This document shows positions 28,181-36,309 of a stretch of DNA of 64,000 nucleotides, piece by piece; positions within the stretch are counted from its first letter, which is position 1, and each line of letters starts with the position of its first letter. The stretch spans positions 744,001-808,000 of the forward strand of contig NZ_BMZR01000001.1 in NCBI RefSeq assembly GCF_014652895.1. The letters run 5' to 3'. The notes beneath the pieces are model-generated. The model made no database searches. It was not told the DNA's origin and saw only the letters and a list, made by a program, of their open reading frames with translations. A program made the translations under genes and the position numbers. This DNA comes from Psychrobacter glaciei (GTDB lineage Bacteria; Pseudomonadota; Gammaproteobacteria; Pseudomonadales; Moraxellaceae).

Positions 28181-28361
28181 GTTGCTTGGTAATAGTCATG
28201 TAACAATCGTTAAAGTAATGTTACAAGATAAGGGCTTAACTGGGGTTCAGGCAAAGAGTGTGATACAAATTATATTTTGTTAGGCATATCTGTTTCGTAT
28301 TGCTTCTACGAATAACCTTTTCATAAAATAAAGCTGTATTAATTTGAGGATATCACTTTTT

Positions 28362-30407
28362 ATGAGTAAATTACCTCGCTCTACTATCTTACTGCCAGTG
28401 TTTGTACCGGCTGCTGTCATCATGATTTTATTGGTGGTTGGCACTGCTGCAAATCCTGAAGCGGCGGGCGCACTATTTAGTACTGTTTTGACATTCACCA
28501 CCAATACCTTTGGTTGGTTTTATATGTTGGCAGTCGCGCTGTTTTTAATGTTTATTATCGCGCTGGCATTTTCATCTTATGGCACTATCAAGCTTGGGCC
28601 TGATCATGCTGAGGCTGAATATAAATTCCTTGAATGGTTTGCCATGCTGTTTTCGGCAGGTTACGGCATTGCCTTATTATTCTTTGGTGTGGCCGAGCCA
28701 GTCATGCATTTTGCCAGCCCGCCATTGTCTGATCCGCAGACTATTGAGGCGGCAAAAGAAGCGATGCAGATTGCTTATTTTCATTGGGGTTTTCATATTT
28801 GGGCTATTTATGGGGTGGTAGGGCTATCGCTGGCGTATTTCTCTTTTCGTCATGGTTTACCGTTGTCGATGCGCTCCACGTTATATCCTTTAATTGGCGA
28901 CAAGATTTACGGGCCTATTGGTCATACTGTCGATGTGTTTGCAATTGTAGGTACGTTGTTTGGTATCGCTACCAGCTTAGGATTGTCGGTATCGCAAATT
29001 AACGCTGGCCTCAACTATCTGTTACCGGACCTCATTCCAGTTAATACCACCGTACAGGTCATTGCTATTGCATTGATTACCGCTGCTGCACTGGTCTCAG
29101 TGCTGGCAGGTATGGATAAAGGCGTCAAGCGGCTGTCTATATTGAATATGGTACTGGCGACTGCGCTGATGATTTTTGTGTTTGTCGTAGGACCAACGGT
29201 CTTTATTCTAAATGCCTTTATGGAAAATACGGGCAGCTATTTGGGTAATATTGTCGAGCGCACCTTTAGCTTGCAAGCGTATGAAAACAGCGATTGGATC
29301 GGTAGTTGGACGTTGTTTATCTTTGCTTGGACAATCGCATGGGCACCTTTTGTTGGTTTGTTTATTGCCAAAATCAGCCGTGGTCGTACCATTCGTGAGT
29401 TTGTACTTGGCGTCATGCTAGTGCCAACGTTCTTCACTTTCTTTTGGTTTGCCGTATTTGGTGATACTGCATTGCATATGATTATGGTAGATGGTTATAC
29501 CTCGTTAATTACTGAGGTACAAAACAACCAAGCGATTGCCTTGTTTAAACTGCTAGAAAACCTGCCTTTCACTGAGTTTGTGTCTTCATTGACCATACTA
29601 TTAATCATTACCTTTTTTGTGACGTCGTCAGATTCAGGTTCATTGGTTATTGATTCGTTAGCAGCAGGCGGTCGAAGTGATACGCCATGGTGGCAGCGTA
29701 CGTTTTGGGTAGTGACCGAAGGGGCGGTGGCAGCTGCGCTATTGCTTGCCGGTGGCCTAACAGCACTCCAAACGGCTTCTATCGTTAGTGCCTTACCTTT
29801 CGCGATTATTATATTGATATCGATGTTTGGCATGTGGCGTGCGCTACGTATCGAAGGACATCGTAACCAGAGCTTGGGTAATGACAGCAAACTACCACCG
29901 CACCTGCTTAAGCCATCAGCATGGCGCGATCGTATCGATTACATCACTGATCAGCCAACCCGTGATAAGGTTTTAAACTATATCAAAGAGGTGATTATGC
30001 CCTCAATGGTAGAGGTGTCAGCCAAATTTGCAGAGACAGGCTGGACGACTGATGTCAATTATGATGCGGTCAATAATCGTGCCGTGCTTGAGCTGCATCG
30101 CGGTGATGATGTCGAGTTTTGGTATGAAGTGCGCCTATCTGAACATGATGCGCCGGATTACCATACTGAAAGTACAGCAGGTGAGTTGCCACAAGAGCAT
30201 CATCATCGTGCTGAGGTTTATCTACGCCGTGGTGGTCAGACCTATGATTTGTACGGCTATGAGACAGAGTCCGTCATCAACGATATTATTGATCAGTTTG
30301 AAAAATATTTGCACTTCCTAAATGTGTCACCGGACAGTTTGCCGTGGCGTATGCAAGAGCACGATGATGACATTACGTTGGAGCAGGGCAGTGTGTTTGA
30401 TAAATAG
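28362..30407 (+). CDS. BCCT-family betaine/choline/carnitine transporter
   Basis: BCCT carriers import quaternary-ammonium osmolytes with Na+ or H+. The protein (681 residues from ATG 28362, RBS TGAGGA) has 12 expected membrane helices and the family segments FGVAEPVMHF, FHWGFHIWAIYG and WTIAWAPFVGLFIAKISRGRTIREF, the last being the BCCT signature. A hydrophilic C-terminal domain of ~170 residues follows, as in BetT-type carriers, where it senses osmotic stress. Choline, betaine or another ligand cannot be separated by eye. A betaine-type ABC importer at 42-45 kb may serve the same need. Confidence 0.92.
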   Translation: MSKLPRSTILLPVFVPAAVIMILLVVGTAANPEAAGALFSTVLTFTTNTFGWFYMLAVALFLMFIIALAFSSYGTIKLGPDHAEAEYKFLEWFAMLFSAGYGIALLFFGVAEPVMHFASPPLSDPQTIEAAKEAMQIAYFHWGFHIWAIYGVVGLSLAYFSFRHGLPLSMRSTLYPLIGDKIYGPIGHTVDVFAIVGTLFGIATSLGLSVSQINAGLNYLLPDLIPVNTTVQVIAIALITAAALVSVLAGMDKGVKRLSILNMVLATALMIFVFVVGPTVFILNAFMENTGSYLGNIVERTFSLQAYENSDWIGSWTLFIFAWTIAWAPFVGLFIAKISRGRTIREFVLGVMLVPTFFTFFWFAVFGDTALHMIMVDGYTSLITEVQNNQAIALFKLLENLPFTEFVSSLTILLIITFFVTSSDSGSLVIDSLAAGGRSDTPWWQRTFWVVTEGAVAAALLLAGGLTALQTASIVSALPFAIIILISMFGMWRALRIEGHRNQSLGNDSKLPPHLLKPSAWRDRIDYITDQPTRDKVLNYIKEVIMPSMVEVSAKFAETGWTTDVNYDAVNNRAVLELHRGDDVEFWYEVRLSEHDAPDYHTESTAGELPQEHHHRAEVYLRRGGQTYDLYGYETESVINDIIDQFEKYLHFLNVSPDSLPWRMQEHDDDITLEQGSVFDK

Positions 30408-30439
30408 TTGGTTTGACGCTTAAAAACTGATGTTTATGG

Positions 30440-30468
30440 GTGCAAGTTATTCGAGTGAATCGCTTGCA
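30440..30468 (+). promoter_or_regulatory. Hairpin downstream of the BCCT gene
   Basis: TGCAAG, TT and ATTC pair with GAAT, CG and CTTGCA around GAGT: two perfect short stems separated by a 2-base internal loop. There is no T-run, so it is not a standard intrinsic terminator; it could protect the 3' end of the mRNA. Confidence 0.4.
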
Positions 30469-30488
30469 ATATGCGTATGAACCCTTAG

Positions 30489-30540
30489 AATAACGGCTTG
30501 ATTTCATTGACCTGTTTTTATTAATAAGTAAGCCGTTATT
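30489..30540 (+). promoter_or_regulatory. dusB: Inverted repeat abutting the dusB start codon
   Basis: The perfect 11-bp arms AATAACGGCTT (30489-30499) and AAGCCGTTATT (30530-30540) enclose 30 bases, and the right arm ends one base before the dusB ATG at 30542. No separate Shine-Dalgarno is evident, so the ribosome-binding region lies within the arm or the loop. This could be a leader structure that masks dusB translation, or an operator. Confidence 0.5.
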
Positions 30541-30541
30541 T

Positions 30542-31579
30542 ATGTCTATAGATATTTCAGTCTCTGAGACTCCGCAAACGCAGATTGCAAGCGATCATCC
30601 CTTATTGCAGCCGCTGAATATCGGCGGCTTGACGATTGAAAATCGTCTGATAGTCGCACCAATGGCAGGAGTCACAGATAACCCCTTTCGTCGTTTGTGC
30701 AAGTCATTTGGCGCAGGTCATGCCGTCAGTGAGATGATTATCGCTGATACCGCGCTTTATGCACGCAAAAAATCGCTATACCGTGCCAATTTCGATAATG
30801 AGATCGCCCCTATTTCTGCACAGATAGCGGGGGCGGACCCAAACAAACTGGCAGAAGCGGCTCGTTATCAGATCGATAATGGCGCACAAATCATCGATAT
30901 TAATATGGGCTGTCCCGCCAAAAAAGTCTGCCGAAAGCTGGCGGGTTCTGCCTTGCTTCAAGACGAAGATTTGGTAGCACGTTTGCTGGATGCTGCGGTA
31001 AATGCTGTCGATGCGCCTGTCACTTTAAAAACACGATTGGGCTATGAGAATGGGCGTGAAAACATTTTACGCGTTGCAAAGCGAGCAGAGCAAGCAGGGA
31101 TTGCTGCCATTGCCATTCATGGACGTACGCGCGAGGATATGTATACTGGCGAGGCGCGTTACGAGCTGATACGTGAGGTTAAAGAAAGCATCAGCATTCC
31201 AGTCATTGCCAATGGCGATATTGATAGCGCGCAAAAAGCGCAGCGTGTCTATGAATTGACGGGTTGTGATGCTGTGATGATTGGGCGAGCGGCACAAGGT
31301 CAGCCGTGGATATTTCGTGATATTGAGCATTTTTTGCGTACTGGTGAGCGTCTTGATGCGCCAAATGTTGGCGAAATCAAAGAAATTGTACTGGCGCATT
31401 TACAAGAGCTATATGACTTTTATGGTGAATACTCCGGCTGCCGAATCGCCCGTAAGCACATTGCTTGGTATACGACGGGCATTCCAAACTCTAATGCCTT
31501 TCGCCAAGCAATGTATGGCGAAGAGAGCACCGTTGGGCAGTTTCGTGTGGTCGAGGCTTTTTTACAGGCTCATGAGTAA
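30542..31579 (+). CDS. dusB: tRNA-dihydrouridine synthase B
   Basis: DusB reduces uridine to dihydrouridine at position 17 of tRNAs, using FMN and NADPH. The 345-residue protein has LIVAPMAGVTDNPFRRLC, the catalytic Cys124 in NMGCPAKKVC, HGRTREDMYTG and VIANGDIDS, and GRAAQGQPWIF; this set is DusB-like rather than DusA or DusC. About 24 extra residues precede the usual start. In E. coli it heads the dusB-fis operon, but here no fis follows: the next gene is on the other strand, 32 bases beyond. Confidence 0.94.
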   Translation: MSIDISVSETPQTQIASDHPLLQPLNIGGLTIENRLIVAPMAGVTDNPFRRLCKSFGAGHAVSEMIIADTALYARKKSLYRANFDNEIAPISAQIAGADPNKLAEAARYQIDNGAQIIDINMGCPAKKVCRKLAGSALLQDEDLVARLLDAAVNAVDAPVTLKTRLGYENGRENILRVAKRAEQAGIAAIAIHGRTREDMYTGEARYELIREVKESISIPVIANGDIDSAQKAQRVYELTGCDAVMIGRAAQGQPWIFRDIEHFLRTGERLDAPNVGEIKEIVLAHLQELYDFYGEYSGCRIARKHIAWYTTGIPNSNAFRQAMYGEESTVGQFRVVEAFLQAHE

Positions 31580-31611
31580 GGCATAAATAGCTATTGGCTA
31601 TGAATCACTGA

Positions 31612-32001
31612 TTACAACTCATCAGCATGCTTAGTCTTTGATGTTTTTTTAGGCACAGACTTGGAGTGTTGCCAAGGAAAGCGACCTTCTAATTCTACTT
31701 GTAAAGATAAGCTTAAAAAAGTTCGAATGAGCACAATAAACCCCAGTACCAAAACACTACGCAGCGTAGGCTCTGTAACGACAGTAGCCATAATGTCAGC
31801 AGCAATGAGCACTTCAAGCCCTAACAAAATGGACTTGCCAACCGTCTGTCTGATCTCGACATAGGTGTCATGGGTGAAACGACCTGTTGAACGAACGCCT
31901 CTATAAAAAGCATAAAGCAGTCCAAAGAACATAATAAGGACACCAATGACTTCAACGATTTTGGCAATGAAATCAATATAATGAGCCAGTATTTCTACCA
32001 A
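31612..32001 (-). CDS. DUF1622 membrane protein
   Basis: The 129-residue protein has three hydrophobic segments (VIEVIGVLIMFFGLLYAFYR-like start, ILLGLEVLIAADIMATVV, LVLGFIVLIRTFLSLSLQVELEGRFPW) and matches the DUF1622 pattern; function unknown. The start is TTG at 32001, chosen because AAGGAG lies 8 bases upstream and no ATG or GTG fits. C-terminus is Lys/Ser-rich. It converges on dusB and stands alone. Confidence 0.82.
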   Translation of the reverse strand: MVEILAHYIDFIAKIVEVIGVLIMFFGLLYAFYRGVRSTGRFTHDTYVEIRQTVGKSILLGLEVLIAADIMATVVTEPTLRSVLVLGFIVLIRTFLSLSLQVELEGRFPWQHSKSVPKKTSKTKHADEL

Positions 32002-32090
32002 GGTGTGTTCTCCTTATGATGCGTAAATTGCAAAAACAATTATAGCCAAAAAGCTGGAAAAATGGGATGGTATATTTGCCGCCCTTTTAC

Positions 32091-32399
32091 TAGGGCGTGT
32101 ACTCAATCTGAAAGAAAACGCCTAAATGGGTTAAAAATAGCTAAATCTTGCCAAACATCGTCAAATATAGTCAAAGTATCCTAAAAACGCGTCGGTATTG
32201 CTGATATCAATTTTTTGTAGCCTCTGTCTGCGCAGGCACAGCAAGCAAGAAAAATTGATGTCAGCAGTACGTGATGTATCGATATCGATTTTCACTGACT
32301 ATAGCTGATGGATATCTCGATATTATCTACGCTAGCTTCCTTGTTTGGCTGCCATTTACCTCGTTTTTATGACCATTTTCAAAATGAGGACACGCCCTA
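32091..32399. mobile_element. Family A MITE-like element, interrupted copy
   Basis: It begins TAGGGCGTGTACTCAAT and ends AATGAGGACACGCCCTA. Outside the insertion at 32168-32303 its interior matches the uninterrupted copy at 54.54-54.72 kb (CTAAATGGGTTAAAAATAGC, TTGCCAAACATCGTCAAA, then GCTGATGGATATCTCGATAT and TTTTTATGACCATTTT). It encodes nothing. Confidence 0.8.
32166..32303. mobile_element. Family B MITE-like element, copy 2, inserted in family A
   Basis: TATAGTCAAAG to CACTGACTATA, with the family core GCCTCTGTCTGCGCAGGCAC near 32220. Comparing GTCAAA-TA-GCTGAT in the empty copy at 54.6 kb with GTCAAA-TA-[element]-TA-GCTGAT here shows that only the dinucleotide TA was duplicated. TA duplication is the hallmark of IS630/Tc1-mariner-type transposition. 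Confidence 0.8.
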
Positions 32400-32518
32400 G
32401 TAGTTCACAAAATTATTTTTATCAAATTTTACTGGTACTTTTTCGAGTAATTACAATGTAATTTTGGTATTCTAGAGCTGCACACTATTGGGAATATAAT
32501 AAACAAAAAGGATTTTTT

Positions 32519-33406
32519 ATGGCTACTCCCTCAAAAAAGGCAATTAGCAAAGCGGTTAAAGACAAACATATCATCATTACTGGTGCTTCAAGCGGTATCG
32601 GTGAACGTACAGCCTTTTTGCTTAGTGAATGCGGCGCTCATGTCATTTTATTAGCACGTACCGAAGAGAAGCTAAAAATAGTAAAAGAGAATATTGAGGA
32701 ACTTGGCGGCAAGGCCAGTTATTATCCTTGTGACTTGACAAATATGGATGAGATTGAAAAAGTCAGCGAGCAAATTTTGGCTGATTTTGGCCATGTTGAT
32801 GTATTGGTCAATAACGCTGGTCGTTCAATTCGACGCTCGGTGCACGAATCTATTGATCGTTTCCATGATTTTGAGCGTACCATGGATATCAATTACTTTG
32901 GCGCTGTCAAAATAGTTCTTGGATTTTTGCCGACGATGATTGAACGCCAAGCCGGTCAAATTGTTAATATCTCATCTATTGGCGTACTGGCAAACAGTCC
33001 GCGTTTTGCCGCCTATGTCGCCTCAAAATCGGCATTGGATGCCTTTAGTCGCTGCTTGGCTGCTGAAGTGAAAGGCGATAATGTCACGATTACCAATATC
33101 TTTATGCCATTGGTACGCACACCGATGATTGAGCCAACCAAGCTATATCGTTACATGCCTGCGCTGATGCCGGATGAAGCGGCGATGATGGTCGCAAAAG
33201 CGATTGTTCATAAACCAAACAGTATTGCCAGCAACATGGGCAAATTTGCGTCGGCGACTTATTCGTTAGCACCAGCAATCAACGTTGGTATTCAATCGAT
33301 GGGTTATCGTATTTTCCCAAGTACCCGCGCTGGACTGACTACTGATAAAAAACCAAACCTTGCTCAGCGTGCCTTTGCCAGAATTCTTCCTGGTGAGCAT
33401 CACTAG
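32519..33406 (+). CDS. Short-chain dehydrogenase/reductase
   Basis: The 295-residue protein is a classical SDR: cofactor motif ITGASSGIGERTAF near residues 19-32, NNAG in VLVNNAGRSIRR, and the triad Ser153, Tyr166, Lys170 (AAYVASKSALDAF). The acceptor after strand beta-2 is LLARTEEKL, where the Arg suggests NADP(H). A C-terminal segment of ~50 residues (SMGYRIFPSTRAG, ARILPGEHH) is conserved in acyl-dihydroxyacetone-reductase-like membrane-associated SDRs, but the substrate cannot be assigned. Single-gene unit ended by a terminator. Confidence 0.88.
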   Translation: MATPSKKAISKAVKDKHIIITGASSGIGERTAFLLSECGAHVILLARTEEKLKIVKENIEELGGKASYYPCDLTNMDEIEKVSEQILADFGHVDVLVNNAGRSIRRSVHESIDRFHDFERTMDINYFGAVKIVLGFLPTMIERQAGQIVNISSIGVLANSPRFAAYVASKSALDAFSRCLAAEVKGDNVTITNIFMPLVRTPMIEPTKLYRYMPALMPDEAAMMVAKAIVHKPNSIASNMGKFASATYSLAPAINVGIQSMGYRIFPSTRAGLTTDKKPNLAQRAFARILPGEHH

Positions 33407-33434
33407 AATAGAACTTTTATTAGCTCTGAATAAT

Positions 33435-33463
33435 AAAAAAAGGATACTGCGGTATCCTTTTTT
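33435..33463 (+). terminator. Intrinsic terminator after SDR gene
   Basis: AAAAAAGGATAC pairs with GTATCCTTTTTT around the 4-base loop TGCG. Confidence 0.92.
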
Positions 33464-33778
33464 AATGTCTTGAAAATAATAGTAGACAAAGTAAGTGTTT
33501 TTTTTAGCATTTCTATGTTGATGCTCTTTACTATTAAAGTGAGATCAAATCATTATGTGTCGCCACCTGCTTTTTATTACAGCTTATGGGGATTGAAATT
33601 CAGTATATTTATTTCTTTACTCTAGTCAATTTAGATCGCTTCTACACATACATCAAGTCACGTTTTAGATACTCGTAGTTGATATATTTAAATGATTTGA
33701 TAGGCTCAACTTTTTATTGAGTAAGCCATCAAAACCTCCGCTATCCAAATCTATTTCATGCTTCTAGAATTATCAAAA

Positions 33779-33791
33779 TGAATTTTATTCA
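33779..33791. promoter_or_regulatory. Candidate MetR-binding site upstream of mesX
   Basis: TGAATTTTATTCA is a perfect TGAA-N5-TTCA dyad, the consensus for MetR, the homocysteine-responsive LysR-type activator of methionine genes. It lies 111 bases before the mesX ATG. A second copy of TTTATTCATGT, half of the site and its flank, follows 31 bases further on. The match is by eye; metR is not in the window. Confidence 0.55.
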
Positions 33792-33867
33792 TGTTATATT
33801 TAAATAGTATCGTTTTTATTCATGTAATGTTTTAGGTATGATTCATCCCATACAGAAATTTGGTTTT

Positions 33868-33884
33868 ATCTCAGTTAATGAGAT
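33868..33884 (+). promoter_or_regulatory. Small hairpin in mesX leader
   Basis: ATCTCA-GTTAA-TGAGAT is a perfect 6-bp stem 17 bases before the mesX start and just before its AGGGG ribosome-binding site. It may tune translation; it is short enough to be chance. Confidence 0.3.
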
Positions 33885-33901
33885 TAGGGTAGGGGATTAC
33901 C

Positions 33902-34954
33902 ATGAATAAACAATTTACATATTCCATCTCAAGCATTCGTTTTGATGAAAACTATCAACCTGCAGACAGCACACGTCTGACGACGAATTTTGCAAATTTG
34001 GCACGTGGCGAGAATCGTCAAGAGAATTTACACAAGACTTTAACCATGATAAACAATCGTTTCAACGATCTAGCGCATTGGGATAATCCGACCGCAGACC
34101 GCTATTCTATTGAAGTCGATATCATTTCTGCCGATTTGGATATCGAAGGTAATGGTCATACCTTCCCAGTCATTGAGACCTTAAAAACAACGATTGTGGA
34201 TCATAAGGAAAACAAGCGTATTGACGGTATGATTGGCAATAGCTTCTCCTCTTATGTGCGCGATTATGACTTTAGTATTGTGTTACCAGAACACTTTGCA
34301 AACCATCCAAAATCCGCGCCGCCAGAAGAGTTTGGCGATTTGCATGGCAAACTGTTTCAGCATTTATTGAACTCAGAGGCCTACCAAGCCAACTTTGATA
34401 AACAACCAGTGATTTGTCTGAGTGTGTCAAGCAGTAAAGTCTATCAGCGTACGGGCAATCAGCATCCTGTATTGGGGGCTGAATACAGACAAGATGGCGG
34501 CTCTTTGAACAAGGGGTCATTAACTGATGAGTACTTTTCCAAAATGGGCTTAGCAGTGCGCTATTTTATGCCTGCTGGTAGTGTGGCGCCTTTAGCATTT
34601 TATTTCGCGGGTGATTTGTTGCGTGATTACACCGACCTTGAGCTAATCAGCGCCATCAGTACCATGGAGACTTTTCAAAAGATTTATCGACCTGAAATTT
34701 ACAATGCCAACTCGACCGCCGCTCAAGTGTATCAACCAAGCTTAAAGTACCAAGATTACTCACTGACTCAAATTATTTATGACCGCGAAGAGCGCAGTCA
34801 GATGGCAGTGACGCAAGGTAAGTTTACGGAAGATGAGTTCATCACACCGTATCAAGCTGTCCTTGATGAGTGGGCGGCAAACTATGTGGTGACAAGCGAG
34901 ACTTTTCAAAAAGAAGCGGTGCAAAAACGCGCTGATGATAAACAAGCTGCCTAG
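33902..34954 (+). CDS. mesX: MesX, DUF1852 partner of core methionine synthase MesD
   Basis: The 350-residue protein belongs to DUF1852 (FTYSISSIRFDENYQPADSTR start, then TTNFANLARGENRQENLHKT, YSIEVDIISADLDIEG, MIGNSFSSYVRDYDFSIVLP). From published genetics on Acinetobacter-type systems (Price, Deutschbauer and Arkin, PLoS Genetics 2021), this family is required by the core methionine synthase MesD, which also needs oxygen; its chemistry is not known. I see no flavin, heme or iron motif by eye. RBS AGGGG precedes the ATG. The stop codon TAG lies inside the end of a family A repeat, so the original C-terminus may have been changed by that insertion. mesD follows 185 bases on. Confidence 0.9.
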   Translation: MNKQFTYSISSIRFDENYQPADSTRLTTNFANLARGENRQENLHKTLTMINNRFNDLAHWDNPTADRYSIEVDIISADLDIEGNGHTFPVIETLKTTIVDHKENKRIDGMIGNSFSSYVRDYDFSIVLPEHFANHPKSAPPEEFGDLHGKLFQHLLNSEAYQANFDKQPVICLSVSSSKVYQRTGNQHPVLGAEYRQDGGSLNKGSLTDEYFSKMGLAVRYFMPAGSVAPLAFYFAGDLLRDYTDLELISAISTMETFQKIYRPEIYNANSTAAQVYQPSLKYQDYSLTQIIYDREERSQMAVTQGKFTEDEFITPYQAVLDEWAANYVVTSETFQKEAVQKRADDKQAA

Positions 34955-35083
34955 GGCGTGTCCTCAATTCAACCGATAGCGATCTAAATGGGCTAAAAGT
35001 GGTTAAATCTTGCCAAACATCGTCAACTAGCTAGGGCGTGTCATCATTTAGATTGTGAGACTTAAAATGAGGACACGCCCTAG
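34951..35083. mobile_element. Family A MITE-like elements between mesX and mesD
   Basis: A left end (CTAGGGCGTGTCCTCAATT) starts at 34951 and its interior runs to ~35030 (CTAAATGGGCTAAAAGTGG, TTGCCAAACATCGTCAA). A second complete short copy spans 35031-35083, whose ends GGGCGTGTCATCATTT and AAAATGAGGACACGCCC can form a 16-bp stem with one mismatch. So one truncated and one short palindromic copy lie head to tail. They fill most of the mesX-mesD gap; no T-run follows the stem. Confidence 0.75.
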
Positions 35084-35139
35084 CATAACCTCACTGGACA
35101 CCAAAATAAAAAAATAAACATTATAGAAGATTAAAAATT

Positions 35140-36168
35140 ATGAAATTATTATTACCAACATCGACAGCGGGTAGCTTACCAAAACCGTCTTGGCTTGCTG
35201 AACCTGAGAAAATTTGGTCACCTTGGGCATTAGAAGGGGAGCAACTGCTTGAAGCCAAACAAGATGCCTTACGTTTGACATTGCAAGAACAGCAGCATGC
35301 TGGGATTGATATCGTCAGTGATGGCGAGCAGACCCGTCAGCATTTTGTGACCACCTTCATTGAGCATCTAGATGGCGTCGATTTTGAGAATCGTAAAACC
35401 GTTAAGATTCGTGATCGTTATGAGGCCAGTGTGCCGTCAGTCGTTGGGGCGGTGAGCCGTCAAAAGCCAGTGTTTGTAGACGACGCTAAATTTTTGCGGG
35501 CGCAAACCGATCAGCCTATCAAATGGGCGCTGCCAGGGCCTATGACGATGATTGATACCTTGTATGATGGTCATTATAAAAGCCGTGAAAAATTGGCTTG
35601 GGAATTTGCCAAAATTTTAAATCAAGAGGCGAGAGAGCTTGAGGCGGCTGGCGTGGATATTATCCAGTTTGATGAGCCTGCGTTTAATGTGTTCTTTGAT
35701 GACGTCAATGACTGGGGTATCGCCACGTTAGAGCGCGCTATCGAAGGTCTAAAATGCGAAACAGCGGTGCATATTTGCTATGGCTATGGCATTAAGGCCA
35801 ATAATGATTGGAAAAAGACACTGGGTTCAGAGTGGCGTCAATACGAGCAAGCGTTTCCAAAATTGCAGCAGTCAAGCATTGATATCGTCTCGCTTGAGTG
35901 CCAAAACTCGCACGTGCCGATGGATTTGATTGAACTCATACGCGGTAAAAAAGTAATGGTCGGTGCTATCGATGTGGCAACCAATACTATTGAAACCCCT
36001 GAAGAAGTGGCAGATACCCTACGCAAAGTCCTGCAATTCGTCGATGCAGACAAGCTCTATCCTTCGACCAACTGCGGCATGGCACCTTTGCCTCGCGAGG
36101 TAGCACGCGGCAAGTTAAAAGCGTTGAGCGAGGGCGCGGCAATCATTCGTCAAGAGCTGAGCGCTTAG
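35140..36168 (+). CDS. mesD: Core (folate-domain-less) methionine synthase MesD
   Basis: The 342-residue protein corresponds to the C-terminal catalytic barrel of MetE only; the N-terminal folate-binding half of the ~750-residue enzyme is missing. Zinc ligands align with E. coli MetE His641, Cys643, Glu665 and Cys726 as His211 and Cys213 (HICYGYG), Glu253 (DIVSLECQNS, like DVITIE) and Cys312 (STNCGMAPL). The start TSTAGSLPKPSWL is typical of the core family. MesD methylates homocysteine without methyl-tetrahydrofolate or cobalamin and needs MesX and oxygen (published for the family). The methyl donor is unknown. Assignment to MesD rather than another core group rests on the adjacent DUF1852 gene. 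Confidence 0.9.
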   Translation: MKLLLPTSTAGSLPKPSWLAEPEKIWSPWALEGEQLLEAKQDALRLTLQEQQHAGIDIVSDGEQTRQHFVTTFIEHLDGVDFENRKTVKIRDRYEASVPSVVGAVSRQKPVFVDDAKFLRAQTDQPIKWALPGPMTMIDTLYDGHYKSREKLAWEFAKILNQEARELEAAGVDIIQFDEPAFNVFFDDVNDWGIATLERAIEGLKCETAVHICYGYGIKANNDWKKTLGSEWRQYEQAFPKLQQSSIDIVSLECQNSHVPMDLIELIRGKKVMVGAIDVATNTIETPEEVADTLRKVLQFVDADKLYPSTNCGMAPLPREVARGKLKALSEGAAIIRQELSA

Positions 36169-36309
36169 TTACTGGCTCGCACTTATCAATAGGTGGGATA
36201 GGTCTAATCAAGTTTGTTTATTCAGTTTGATTGAAATACTGTGAGTAGGCCATCAAGTAGTCTTAATGCCATTTAGAGATAAGTCATAGTCAAATTTAGG
36301 AGTTCAGCG

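Larger units (their letters stand above)
32002..32518. other. Intergenic region with nested MITE-like elements
   Basis: Of the 517 bases, 310 are a family A element with a family B element inside it. The last 118 bases before the SDR gene are AT-rich and must carry its promoter; AAAGGA precedes the start codon. No gene is visible. Confidence 0.7.
33407..33901. other. Intergenic region upstream of mesX
   Basis: The 495 bases contain the SDR terminator (33435-33463), about 300 bases with no recognisable feature, then the mesX control region with a MetR-type dyad at 33779 and a small hairpin at 33868-33884. No SAM riboswitch fold that I know is apparent. Confidence 0.55.
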
